Source: Alphaproteobacteria bacterium (GTDB lineage: Bacteria > Pseudomonadota > Alphaproteobacteria > M2410). Taken from it: DNA of 38,841 nt. Numbering within the stretch: the stretch's first letter is position 1; each line of letters opens with the position of its first letter. Location of the stretch: the NCBI GenBank assembly GCA_030614785.1, contig JAUWTJ010000034.1:1-38841 (forward strand), in the 5' to 3' direction. Made by a program: the position numbers and the translations under genes. This document shows positions 17,551-25,176 of this stretch, one piece after another. The notes under the pieces are model-generated. The model had not been told where the DNA came from. It did no database searches and saw only the letters and a list, made by a program, of their open reading frames with translations.

Positions 17551-17604
17551 CCTCATCCTGAGGGATTTCCCTGAAGGTTTTCAGGGAAATCCCTCAGGAT
17601 GAGG
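17551..17604. repeat. Perfect 24-bp inverted repeat between convergent genes
   Basis: Bases 17551-17574 (CCTCATCCTGAGGGATTTCC then CTGA) are exactly the reverse complement of 17581-17604, with a 6-base spacer. RNA from either strand would fold into a very stable hairpin. It lies between the convergent glutathione transferase and ornithine cyclodeaminase-like genes, so it can act as a bidirectional terminator, though no clear U-run follows. The arms contain CCTCATCCTGAGG, a sequence I recall as common in intergenic repeats of alphaproteobacteria, so it may be a copy of a dispersed palindromic element. Confidence 0.85.
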
Positions 17605-17647
17605 GCGGAGTTTGTTTCAAGTAAAGTCAACAAATTCGGGAAATAGC

Positions 17648-18556
17648 TTAGCTTTGCATCCTGTCATAAACCAGTCGGGCGCTGGCCACGTCCTCTATGG
17701 CCAGACCCAAAGATTTGAAGACGGTGATGCGCTCTACTTCTGCCGAGACTTTCCCGGCCAGCACGTCGCCAAGCTCGCCATGGAGCGTTGCTCCGGACAG
17801 GATGATGTCACCGGATTCTTTGAGCGCCGCGTCCCGGCTGTCGGCGACGATGATGTTGCGCATGACGGCGTCGTCCAGTTCGCGCCAGTCCGGCAGGCAC
17901 GCGCCCACGGCATTGACGTGCGCCCCCTCCTTCAGCCATGCGCCCTTTAGCACCGGTGTTTTGGAACTGGTTACGGTGACCACCACATCGGCGCCGCGCA
18001 CCGCGTCTTCGGCGCTCATGGCCCGGATGTGCGCATGGGCGCCGACCTCGGCTGCAAAAGCCTTTGCACTTTCAGGGGTTCGGCTCCAGACCCTGATCTC
18101 CTCGAAATCACGAACCAGACTGAGGGCTTCCAGATGGCTGCGGGCCTGGATGCCGCTGCCGAGTATGGCCAGAATTTTTGCATCGGGCGCGGCCATTGCC
18201 TTTGTCGCCACGGCGGAGACGGCGGCTGTGCGCATTTCGGTGATCAACGCCCCGTCCATCAGCGCCAGCGGCGTGCCGGTGACAGGATCAAAGAGCGCAA
18301 TGATGGCTTGATGGGTGTCGACCCCGGTACCGGCATTCCCCGGATAGAATGTGACCAGCTTTGTACCCATGGCCTCTGCGGCCACAGCTGGCATGATGGC
18401 AAAAAAACCTTTCGCGCGCTCTACCGATAACATGTTGCGCACGGGCTGTGTGACCTCACCGGCGGAAAAGGCGATCAAGGCCTCTTCCATCGCCGGGATC
18501 AGCTCTTCCATCCGCAAGGCCTGGCGGACTTGTTCGCCGTCATAATAGTCAACCAT
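17648..18556 (-). CDS. Ornithine cyclodeaminase/mu-crystallin family protein
   Basis: The 302-residue product has the family's N-terminal dimerisation region with a conserved lysine (GTKLVTFYPGN, Lys66), the arginine block ITEMRTAAVSAVAT, and a Rossmann NAD-binding motif LGSGIQARSHLEAL at about 132-145. The later blocks VTVTSSKTPVL, VNAVGACLPDWREL and ADSRDAALKESGDI are typical. The family includes ornithine cyclodeaminase, alanine dehydrogenase of the archaeal type, and ketimine reductases. The sequence alone does not fix the substrate, and the lack of arginine-catabolism neighbours argues against a firm ornithine call. A glutathione transferase-like gene lies 24 bases upstream in the same direction. 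Confidence 0.9.
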   Translation of the reverse strand: MVDYYDGEQVRQALRMEELIPAMEEALIAFSAGEVTQPVRNMLSVERAKGFFAIMPAVAAEAMGTKLVTFYPGNAGTGVDTHQAIIALFDPVTGTPLALMDGALITEMRTAAVSAVATKAMAAPDAKILAILGSGIQARSHLEALSLVRDFEEIRVWSRTPESAKAFAAEVGAHAHIRAMSAEDAVRGADVVVTVTSSKTPVLKGAWLKEGAHVNAVGACLPDWRELDDAVMRNIIVADSRDAALKESGDIILSGATLHGELGDVLAGKVSAEVERITVFKSLGLAIEDVASARLVYDRMQS

Positions 18557-18580
18557 CCGATGTGTCCCTGGAGGTAAAAG

Positions 18581-19597
18581 TTATCCTGCGAGTGCGTCCC
18601 AACAACCGGTCTCTTTCAATACCGGCTCGAGGCTTTCCCTGGCCTCTTGCGACAGGGCTGCAAAGCGGCTGCGAAGATCGGCCAAACATTTTGCCTGATA
18701 TTTGAACGTGGCCTGTTCGTAGAGATGGCCGCGACCTTCGAAGGAGAAGGCTTTTTCTCCCGCCTCGAGCGCCTTGCTGTTGGCGAGGAGGAACGGCATG
18801 TAGACGTCCCCTGCCATTTTGAGGAGACCTTTGATGAGTGGAGAAATCTCGGTCTCAGGGTCGCGCCAATTGCCTTCGATACCGCCGAGATCATCGACGT
18901 TCTGGATCCAGCGGAGTGTAAACGGTGCCAGCTCTCGCATGCGGTCGTATGGCGTGGGGTCTGTTGCCAGCTGGGAGAACTGCCCAAACCAGGAAAAGTC
19001 GGCGACGGAGGGACGCGACCCGAAAAAGAACGGCTCGGTGGTCACATGATCATTGATAAGGCGCATGGCTTCATCGCAGGTCTCTTCAATGAGAGGCTTG
19101 TTTTGCGGCGTACAGCCGACAATGGCCATGCGGCTAACCTGGCGCTCGCGAATGAAATCGGCCTGGTTCTGAATGGCATCCTTGCCCGGGGCCAGGGTGT
19201 AAGAATTGTCAAAAATGAGCCAGGATGACATTTGTTCCTGATCGCGGGTCCGGAACCAGCGATAGTGGAACATCATTTTGGTCGCCCATTCGTCGCCCAT
19301 ATCTTCCAGCAGCCACGCGAGGAACCCTTGCGCTTCATCGTCGGGCACGATGGAGCGCTCTGCAACGGTATTCTCCAGATCGTTGACCATTGGTGTCGAG
19401 TCATTGTGAAACGTGCCATCTGGATATTCTATAATGGGAATAACCGGCACTTTCACATTGGAAAAGGCCTTGTCGCGATTGGCGCCGGTCATTTGGGACC
19501 AGACGTGGGGGATGCGGCGATAGCGAAAGATCGCCCGCATTTTCAGCGAATAGGGAGATCCGAGGGATCCGTGGATGATATAGGGTGCGTTGGACAT
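18581..19597 (-). CDS. Long glutathione S-transferase family protein
   Basis: The 338-residue product is longer than the usual 200 to 250. Residues 5-85 look like a thioredoxin-fold domain (IIHGSLGSPYSLKMRAIFRY; PVIPIIEYPDGTFHNDSTPMV) with Ser in the likely glutathione-activating position. The helical domain contains FGSRPSVADFSWFGQF, the usual N-cap. Extra sequence of about 100 residues follows (from DLGGIEGNWRDPE), with no recognisable motif. The ATG at 19597 has AGGAAA upstream and is preferred to the start at 19705. It is divergent from the enoyl-CoA hydratase gene, separated by 148 bases, and is followed by the cyclodeaminase-like gene. The reaction is unknown. Confidence 0.85.
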   Translation of the reverse strand: MSNAPYIIHGSLGSPYSLKMRAIFRYRRIPHVWSQMTGANRDKAFSNVKVPVIPIIEYPDGTFHNDSTPMVNDLENTVAERSIVPDDEAQGFLAWLLEDMGDEWATKMMFHYRWFRTRDQEQMSSWLIFDNSYTLAPGKDAIQNQADFIRERQVSRMAIVGCTPQNKPLIEETCDEAMRLINDHVTTEPFFFGSRPSVADFSWFGQFSQLATDPTPYDRMRELAPFTLRWIQNVDDLGGIEGNWRDPETEISPLIKGLLKMAGDVYMPFLLANSKALEAGEKAFSFEGRGHLYEQATFKYQAKCLADLRSRFAALSQEARESLEPVLKETGCWDALAG

Positions 19598-19745
19598 GAG
19601 CGTTTCCTGTGATCCTGTTTTAGCCATGTTGTGTGAAGAAGCCTCGCCCGTCAAGGAAATGGCGCGTCTTGCCAATGGGAGAGCGCTGGCGCAGAATGCG
19701 CCCAAGCCGTCAACGGCACCAGCAGGCAGGGAAGGGTAAAGGCCA

Positions 19746-20549
19746 ATGTCCTACGATAGTGTATTGTTCAATGAAGTTGCGCCGCATGTGGTTCAAATCA
19801 CGCTCAATCGTCCCGAGCGCATGAATGCCTATAATCACGGACTGTGTACGGATGTTCACGATTGCCTTGAGCTCTATGAGAGGAATGATGACTGGCGCGT
19901 CCTGATTTTGACCGGGGCGGGGCGCGGCTTTTGTTCCGGTGGTGACATCGGCGGCGCGGATGGCGATCACAAGGTGTTTATGGATCGGCAGCTGGGCCAC
20001 GGGCGCGAAATGATCGAAGGCATGCAGAAAGTCGTGCTGAAGCTCACCCGCCTCGACAAGCCAACAAGAGCGGCCATCAATGGTCCGGCAGTTGCCGGCG
20101 GGCTTGCTCTGGCGTTTGCCTGCGATTTTCGCATTGCAGGGGATGCGGCAAAACTCGGTGACACGTCTGGCAAGATTGGACTTCTGCCGGATGAAGGTGG
20201 GGCGTGGCTTTTCCCGCATGTGATGGGTTATGAGCGCGCTCTCAAGATGACCCTGCTGCATGAGGTCTATCCGGCTGAGGAAGCTCTCAAGCTGGGGATG
20301 GTTATGGAGGTGGTTGCGACAGAGGCGCTGCAGCGTCACGCCATTGCCTTCGCTGAGAGCCTGGCAAGGAGCGCGCCGATTGCCGTGCGGCTGGCAAAGC
20401 AAATGATGCGCCGTGCCGCGCACCTGACATTGGAAGAAAGTCAGGGCGATGCGGCGCTGGCGGTTGAAATCGCCAACCCAACCCAGGATGTTCGCGAGGG
20501 GGTGAAGGCTTTCTTTGAAAAGCGGGTCCCTGAGTTCAAAGGCAAATAA
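19746..20549 (+). CDS. Enoyl-CoA hydratase/isomerase family protein (isomerase-like active site)
   Basis: The 267-residue crotonase-fold protein has the oxyanion-hole blocks GRGFCSGGDI (about 59-68) and NGPAVAGGLALAFACDFRIA (in two overlapping halves, about 112-131). Classical hydratases use two glutamates. Here the first position lies in GDTSGKIGL and is Ser141, and the second region reads LLPDEGGAW, with Asp149 as in PaaG-type isomerases. The protein is therefore more likely an isomerase, or a hydratase with a different mechanism, than a standard beta-oxidation hydratase. A ribosome site (AAAGG) precedes the ATG. The acyl-CoA dehydrogenase gene starts 18 bases after the stop. A 405-residue open frame on the opposite strand is a shadow. 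Confidence 0.9.
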   Translation: MSYDSVLFNEVAPHVVQITLNRPERMNAYNHGLCTDVHDCLELYERNDDWRVLILTGAGRGFCSGGDIGGADGDHKVFMDRQLGHGREMIEGMQKVVLKLTRLDKPTRAAINGPAVAGGLALAFACDFRIAGDAAKLGDTSGKIGLLPDEGGAWLFPHVMGYERALKMTLLHEVYPAEEALKLGMVMEVVATEALQRHAIAFAESLARSAPIAVRLAKQMMRRAAHLTLEESQGDAALAVEIANPTQDVREGVKAFFEKRVPEFKGK

Positions 20550-20567
20550 GAGAAGGGACAAATCCCC

Positions 20568-21734
20568 ATGGATTTTGCGCTGACAGAAGAACAGCATGCC
20601 ATCAGCATTGCGGTCGGGAAGGTGTGTGAGCAGTTCACGCCGAGCTATTGGCGTGACCGCGACGAGGACGGCGTTTTTCCGCATGAGTTTCACGGTGCCA
20701 TGGCGGAAGGCGGCTGGCTCGGGATAACCATGCCGGAAGAGCTTGGCGGGGCGGGGCTTGGCCTCATGGAAGCCGCGATCATGATGCATGCGGTTGGCAA
20801 GGGCGGCGGGGCCATGAGTGCCGTTTCCAGTATCCATATCAATCTCTTCGGTCCGCACCCGATTGTTGTTTTCGGGACCAAGGAACAAAAGATCAGATGG
20901 CTGAAGCCACTTATCGCTGGCGAACACAAGACGGCTTTTGGTGTAACCGAGCCGAACGCAGGACTTGATACGACCGCGATCGAGACGTTCGCTGAAAAGG
21001 TTGAGGGCGGATATAAAGTGCAGGGGCGCAAGATCTGGACCTCGACCGCACAGGTGGCCGATAAAATTTTGCTGCTGGCGCGAACCACCCGGCGCGAGGA
21101 TTGCGCACGCAAGACCGATGGAATATCGATTTTTTACACAGACCTTGATCGCTCAAAGATCGATGTGCGCCGCATTCCGAAAATGGGCCGCAAGGCGGTT
21201 GATTCCAACGAGCTGTTTATCGACGACCTGTTTATCGCGGATGAGGATCTCCTCGGCAAGGAGGGCAAAGGCTTCTCCTACCTGCTTCATTCGCTCAATC
21301 CGGAGCGTGTTCTGATTGGCATTGAGGCGGTTGGCATTGGCCAGTGTGCACTTGAGCGTTCGGCCCAATATGCGCGCGAGCGGGTGGTGTTCGACCGCCC
21401 GATTGGCCAGAATCAGGCGATCCAGCACCCTCTGGCGGAAAACTGGGCCTATCTTGAGGCGGCCTACACCATGTGTCTCAAGACGGCCTGGGCCTACGAC
21501 AACAAGCTGCCGTGTGGGCCCGAGGCGAATGCCTGCAAGCTGCTCGGTGCGCGCGCCGGCTATGATGCGTGCCTGCAGGCGGTCTTGACCCATGGCGGGA
21601 TGGGCTATGCAAAGGAGTTTGATGTCGAGCGCTTTCTGCGAGAGGTGCTGATCGCGCGCATTGCTCCGGTATCGGAACAGATGATCCTCTCCCATATCGC
21701 GGAGAAGGCGCTGGACTTGCCGAAGTCTTATTGA
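20568..21734 (+). CDS. Acyl-CoA dehydrogenase
   Basis: The 388-residue product is a full-length FAD-dependent acyl-CoA dehydrogenase that introduces a 2,3 double bond into acyl-CoA and passes electrons to ETF. The N-terminal helical domain (MDFALTEEQHAI) is followed by the beta-domain signature TAFGVTEPNAGLDTT and GRKIWTSTAQVADKILLLA, and the C-terminal helical domain has RVVFDRPIGQNQAIQHPLAENWA. The usual C-terminal catalytic 'E-G-T' is replaced by RIAPVSEQMI. I recall this in a recognised branch that ends LGLPKSY-like, so the base may lie elsewhere. It is co-transcribed with the hydratase/isomerase gene. The preferred acyl chain cannot be told. Confidence 0.93.
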   Translation: MDFALTEEQHAISIAVGKVCEQFTPSYWRDRDEDGVFPHEFHGAMAEGGWLGITMPEELGGAGLGLMEAAIMMHAVGKGGGAMSAVSSIHINLFGPHPIVVFGTKEQKIRWLKPLIAGEHKTAFGVTEPNAGLDTTAIETFAEKVEGGYKVQGRKIWTSTAQVADKILLLARTTRREDCARKTDGISIFYTDLDRSKIDVRRIPKMGRKAVDSNELFIDDLFIADEDLLGKEGKGFSYLLHSLNPERVLIGIEAVGIGQCALERSAQYARERVVFDRPIGQNQAIQHPLAENWAYLEAAYTMCLKTAWAYDNKLPCGPEANACKLLGARAGYDACLQAVLTHGGMGYAKEFDVERFLREVLIARIAPVSEQMILSHIAEKALDLPKSY

Positions 21735-21752
21735 TCGAACCTGAGCACCGCT

Positions 21753-22133
21753 TCATTCATCAAAGGCGCCCTTGACGTGTTCAACCATTTTGAACAGCGC
21801 ATTGATTGGCCGGATCATGACTTCAATGTGTTGTAGCATGCCATCACTATTGAGAGAAATGCGGTCAATGCCCTTGAGATGGATGTCGTCGACGTGTGCG
21901 GCAAACTCAAGCAACAGCTCATCACCATCGACCCACTCCTTGACGTAGTGGAAGTCCTCGAACACTGAAGTAACGGCAGTGAGGATCTTCAGGACGTGGG
22001 ATTTGGGTCCTTTGGGCGACCAATAGGCAGGCGAGGCAATCGTGGCATCCTCTGCAATGATCGTCGCCACAAGGTCCATGTCAGTTTCGGCAACAGCCTT
22101 GTGCCAGATCTTCAGGAATTCTTCTGTTGTCAT
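21753..22133 (-). CDS. Nuclear transport factor 2/SnoaL-like protein
   Basis: The 126-residue product has the NTF2-like layout: two N-terminal helices (TTEEFLKIWHKAVAETDMDLV), then IIAEDATIASPAY, and a curved sheet ending in QHIEVMIRPINALFKMVEHV. Proteins of this fold include isomerases, dehydratases and binding proteins; no catalytic set can be named here. The frame is open back to 22433 but runs over the EthD-like gene; the ATG at 22133 has GAGGAT 3 bases upstream. It converges on the acyl-CoA dehydrogenase gene and lies 28 bases after the EthD-like gene, likely in the same transcript. Confidence 0.8.
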   Translation of the reverse strand: MTTEEFLKIWHKAVAETDMDLVATIIAEDATIASPAYWSPKGPKSHVLKILTAVTSVFEDFHYVKEWVDGDELLLEFAAHVDDIHLKGIDRISLNSDGMLQHIEVMIRPINALFKMVEHVKGAFDE

Positions 22134-22161
22134 TGTATCCTCTACTTTTGGATTAGCCGGT

Positions 22162-22533
22162 TCAGCCGCGATCAAGGATGACATGCTCTTGATTAAACCA
22201 CAGCGGCGAACGGGAGAAGTCGATAAACTTTGCCTCGTCCTCGAGCAGGAGTTTGGCGGCGGCCTGTCTTTCAACAGAGTCTTCAGTGGAATTAAAATCT
22301 TCTTCCTTGAACCAGAGCTCGGCGATGCCGTCGAGGCGTGCCGGGGCGCCGCGCACAGATGCGATGGCGTCGTTCGCCGGGGTATCGATGGCATGGCTTT
22401 GAACATATTTGTGAATACGCAGGACGCCTGCAACGCTTTTGACCAGCGGTCCGTGTTTGTTGAGCCAGTAGTCGTGGAACTCTTCTTCGGATATGTCGTC
22501 TCTGCGACAGACGCAAAATGTGAGTTTTATCAT
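22162..22533 (-). CDS. EthD-domain protein
   Basis: The 123-residue dimeric alpha/beta-barrel (ferredoxin-like) protein begins MIKLTFCVCRRDDISEEEFHDYWLNKHGPLVK (two blocks here), the standard EthD opening with 'S-x-E-E-F-x-x-Y-W-x-x-x-H-x-P'. EthD was first described next to a cytochrome P450 for fuel-ether degradation, and relatives work as cyclases, dehydratases or accessory proteins in ring degradation. The ATG has GGGAG upstream. With the adjacent NTF2-like gene and the nearby acyl-CoA genes it fits a catabolic cluster, but the substrate is unknown. Confidence 0.88.
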   Translation of the reverse strand: MIKLTFCVCRRDDISEEEFHDYWLNKHGPLVKSVAGVLRIHKYVQSHAIDTPANDAIASVRGAPARLDGIAELWFKEEDFNSTEDSVERQAAAKLLLEDEAKFIDFSRSPLWFNQEHVILDRG

Positions 22534-22704
22534 GGAGTGTCTCCCTTGTTCTTGAAGTGTTTTTGTCGCCCGGAAACCGGGCAGTCGTTCTCCTTGGCAA
22601 GAAGGCTAGCAGGATGGAGACAATCGGGCAATTTCAAGCTACCGTGAGCCATCTCGAAAGGCCTGTGACGAGGATCGCGGGGCGGCAAGGGGAGATGGCT
22701 CGAT

Positions 22705-23403
22705 ATGAAGTTCAATAACGACCCGGCGGTGGCCAAGGCGGGTTTTGTCCATTTGTTCACGGCAAGCGGCGCGCTCGTTGCGCTCTTGTCGCTTCAGGCG
22801 ATTTATCAGGAAAACGCCAGGGCCGCGCTGTTATGGCTGCTCGTCGCACTGGTTATGGACGGGATTGATGGACCGATGGCACGGAAGTTCAATGTGAAGG
22901 AACACCTGCCGCAAATCGATGGCGTGTTGCTTGATTTGATTGTTGATTTTCTGACCTATGTCCTGGTGCCGGTCATGTTCATGTGGCAGTTCGCGTTGTT
23001 GCCCGAGCTGCTTGAAGGGTTGCTCTTTGGAGCTATTTTACTGTCCTCTCTCTATCTCTTCATCCATTCGGGCATGAAGGCGGAGGACAATTACTTCAAC
23101 GGATTCCCTGCTGCCTGGAACCTGGTGCTGTTTTCCTGGGTGATCCTGGGGACATCTGAAACGTTCAATGCCTTGTGCACACTGGTGTTGTGCATTCTCA
23201 CTTTTGTACCGATCAAAACGGTTCATCCGGTTCGCGTCAAACGGTTCAATGCGCTGAATGTTTTCCTGGTCAGTCTGTGGATTGTTCTTTGTGCTCTGCT
23301 CTTCGTTCTGTCCGAAGAAGCACACTTCGCTCTGACGAGCCTCTGGACCCTGATTACCGTTTATTTTATCGGGTTCAGTTTCTGGCGAACGCTGGTTGGA
23401 TAA
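22705..23403 (+). CDS. pcs: Phosphatidylcholine synthase
   Basis: The 232-residue inner membrane protein has about eight hydrophobic segments and the CDP-alcohol phosphotransferase motif in its Pcs form: Asp55-Gly56, Ala59-Arg60, then 12 residues to Gly73, Asp77 and Asp81. The 12-residue spacing, rather than the 8 of other family members, is characteristic of Pcs. The enzyme makes phosphatidylcholine in one step from CDP-diacylglycerol and choline. It stands alone between two minus-strand genes. A GGGGAG motif lies upstream of the ATG, rather far away. Phosphatidylcholine supports an alphaproteobacterial origin. Confidence 0.93.
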   Translation: MKFNNDPAVAKAGFVHLFTASGALVALLSLQAIYQENARAALLWLLVALVMDGIDGPMARKFNVKEHLPQIDGVLLDLIVDFLTYVLVPVMFMWQFALLPELLEGLLFGAILLSSLYLFIHSGMKAEDNYFNGFPAAWNLVLFSWVILGTSETFNALCTLVLCILTFVPIKTVHPVRVKRFNALNVFLVSLWIVLCALLFVLSEEAHFALTSLWTLITVYFIGFSFWRTLVG

Positions 23404-23495
23404 TTGGCGGATCACCAAGGGCTGTTACGCAACGAAAAAGAGCACGAAAGATTTCCCCTCATGCTCCAGATCCTGTTCAGATTTTGACGACCAGC

Positions 23496-25112
23496 TTACT
23501 TGCTAAAGATATCGCCGGATCCGTCTTCGCCGCTTCCCGGTGCGGCAGAGAATTTGTATATCAGCGAATAATCAAGGCAGGCGTAGTAGCCGTCCTCGGG
23601 GTTTACATCCGGGCGGTCAAACAAGATGTGCGCAACAACGTCTTCCTGGATTTTATAGAAAAACGCTTTGAAGGCGCCCCACATTTCGTCTTTGCCATTC
23701 TCGCCTGTTGCTTCAGCAGCGTTGTCGTCGAGCCCGGAAAGGAAGGCATCATAGGCGGCCCACAGGCCCGGCTCCTTGCGGCGGGATTTTCTGATCTTTG
23801 ACCGCGAGACCTTCTTTCCCGTGAAGGAAGGTTCGGATGCAACGCTTCTGGAATTCACGTCAACGTATCCAACCATGTGCGCGGCGCCCCTGTAGAACGA
23901 TCCGAAGGGCTGGCCACGACAGATATTGCCGGTTGGATAAGGCGAGCGGTTGGCCAGAGAATATTCAAGGCTTGCGATAACGCCGCTGTTATCTTCAAAC
24001 AGGTTGTGGTCGATATAGACCCTTGGTGCTTCGACCAGTTGAATGGAGTCGAAGTTGGCGCCGCGGAACACATTCTCGCTCACTCTGGCGATACCATTTA
24101 CAAAGATCGCGTGAACCTCGGAAGGACCGAATGTATTCTGGGAAATTTGCATTTCAGTGTAGGTCGACATGACGCCGATGCCGCTGGCATCAATCTGATT
24201 TCCCGCAATGACGATCTTTACATTTGGCTTCTGCGCCATAAAAATAGAACCGTCTGCAGTAATTGCATTGGTACTAATCCGGGCAATTGTATTGGAGATG
24301 ATGTGATACTGCCCGCCTTCGGCAGACTTTTGCGTTGGCACAAGTGTAATGCCCGTGCGGGCGTGGGCGATGGTGTTTTGCTCGATGATAGCCTGGCTGC
24401 CATGAACAAGTATCGCTGTGGCCTGCTCAAACCCGGTAGACTGAGGGCCATCATAGGCTCGCGACTGGCCTTCGATGAAATTGTGTTTCAGAACGATGCC
24501 GCCGCTTCTGCTTTCAATGAGAGGCGCGAGCAGGCGGCTGTTTGCTGTGATGTGGAAGCCGACGACGGCAGCATATTTATCCGGATCGACATTGACGGTA
24601 ATGCAAGGGCCGGCTGTCGTTGAGCACTCCATGGTCACAGGGAACTGATTTGGCAGCTGCGCCAACGCCTTGTCGATCTCGCCCACAAGAAGCGGACGAC
24701 GGATCTGCGGCATGGCTGCTGGCATGATTTTGACGGCCTTGTGAATACGAAGGCTTGAGATTTTGCAGGCCTTTTTATCCGAAACAAGGATCGTATCGCC
24801 ATCCTTTGCCTTGCCGTCCGGCCCGACCATGGACTGAAGCGTTTTGCAATTGACGGTGTAGGTGTCATTGCGCCCACCGGTTCCAAACTCGGGTTGGCTG
24901 GCGTCGTTTTCATAGGACATCTTGCCCTTGCGCGGCACCCAGGTTGAAAAGTCGTCCTGTGCGAAAAACAAGTCGGTCGATCGGTGAGATAGATAGTCGG
25001 CCTTCGCGGCAGACGTCGAGATGACGCCAAGCGCCATAGTCGCGACAACGGCTTTGGTGGCCTTCATCAGCCAGGCTGAAAGTGTCCCCTTGGTCATACT
25101 TTTCCGGGCCAT
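23496..25112 (-). CDS. Secreted right-handed beta-helix protein
   Basis: The 538-residue product has a signal peptide (cleavage near SAAKADY). From about 175 to 380 it shows imperfect repeats of about 22 residues with the parallel beta-helix (PbH1/NosD-like) rhythm, for example GIVLKHNFIEGQS, AIIEQNTIAHARTGI, HIISNTIARISTNAI, IVIAGNQIDASGIGV, MQISQNTFGPSEVHA, ARVSENVFRGANFDS and VYIDHNLFEDNSGV. Such helices bind or cleave polysaccharides, or act as scaffolds. No catalytic set of a lyase or polygalacturonase is evident. The C-terminal 150 residues include a very basic patch (SRSKIRKSRRKEPG) and a region unlike anything I know. It starts 64 bases after the Sel1-like gene with GAGGAT before the ATG, so the two are likely one operon. 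Confidence 0.8.
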   Translation of the reverse strand: MARKSMTKGTLSAWLMKATKAVVATMALGVISTSAAKADYLSHRSTDLFFAQDDFSTWVPRKGKMSYENDASQPEFGTGGRNDTYTVNCKTLQSMVGPDGKAKDGDTILVSDKKACKISSLRIHKAVKIMPAAMPQIRRPLLVGEIDKALAQLPNQFPVTMECSTTAGPCITVNVDPDKYAAVVGFHITANSRLLAPLIESRSGGIVLKHNFIEGQSRAYDGPQSTGFEQATAILVHGSQAIIEQNTIAHARTGITLVPTQKSAEGGQYHIISNTIARISTNAITADGSIFMAQKPNVKIVIAGNQIDASGIGVMSTYTEMQISQNTFGPSEVHAIFVNGIARVSENVFRGANFDSIQLVEAPRVYIDHNLFEDNSGVIASLEYSLANRSPYPTGNICRGQPFGSFYRGAAHMVGYVDVNSRSVASEPSFTGKKVSRSKIRKSRRKEPGLWAAYDAFLSGLDDNAAEATGENGKDEMWGAFKAFFYKIQEDVVAHILFDRPDVNPEDGYYACLDYSLIYKFSAAPGSGEDGSGDIFSK

Positions 25113-25176
25113 TGTATCCTCTTTCAGTTACGCCTAAACCTCAGCGTCGCTCGCATCGTTGATTTTCCCCGAACGA

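Noticed and set aside
19688-19702. GGCGCA-GAA-TGCGCC hairpin upstream of the hydratase/isomerase gene
   Set aside because: Short GC-rich hairpins of this size are common by chance here, and it has no T-run or obvious regulatory context.
19710-20927. 405-codon open frame on the minus strand
   Set aside because: It is antisense to the hydratase/isomerase and acyl-CoA dehydrogenase genes, whose products have clear family motifs. Its translation is rich in His, Arg and Pro with no domain, as shadow frames are in GC-rich DNA.
22134-22433. N-terminal extension of the NTF2-like protein
   Set aside because: It runs through the EthD-like gene in another frame; the ATG at 22133 has a proper ribosome site and begins the conserved domain.
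23404-23495. GAGCA/TGCTC pair between pcs and the beta-helix gene as a terminator
   Set aside because: The loop is about 17 bases and the stem only five pairs.
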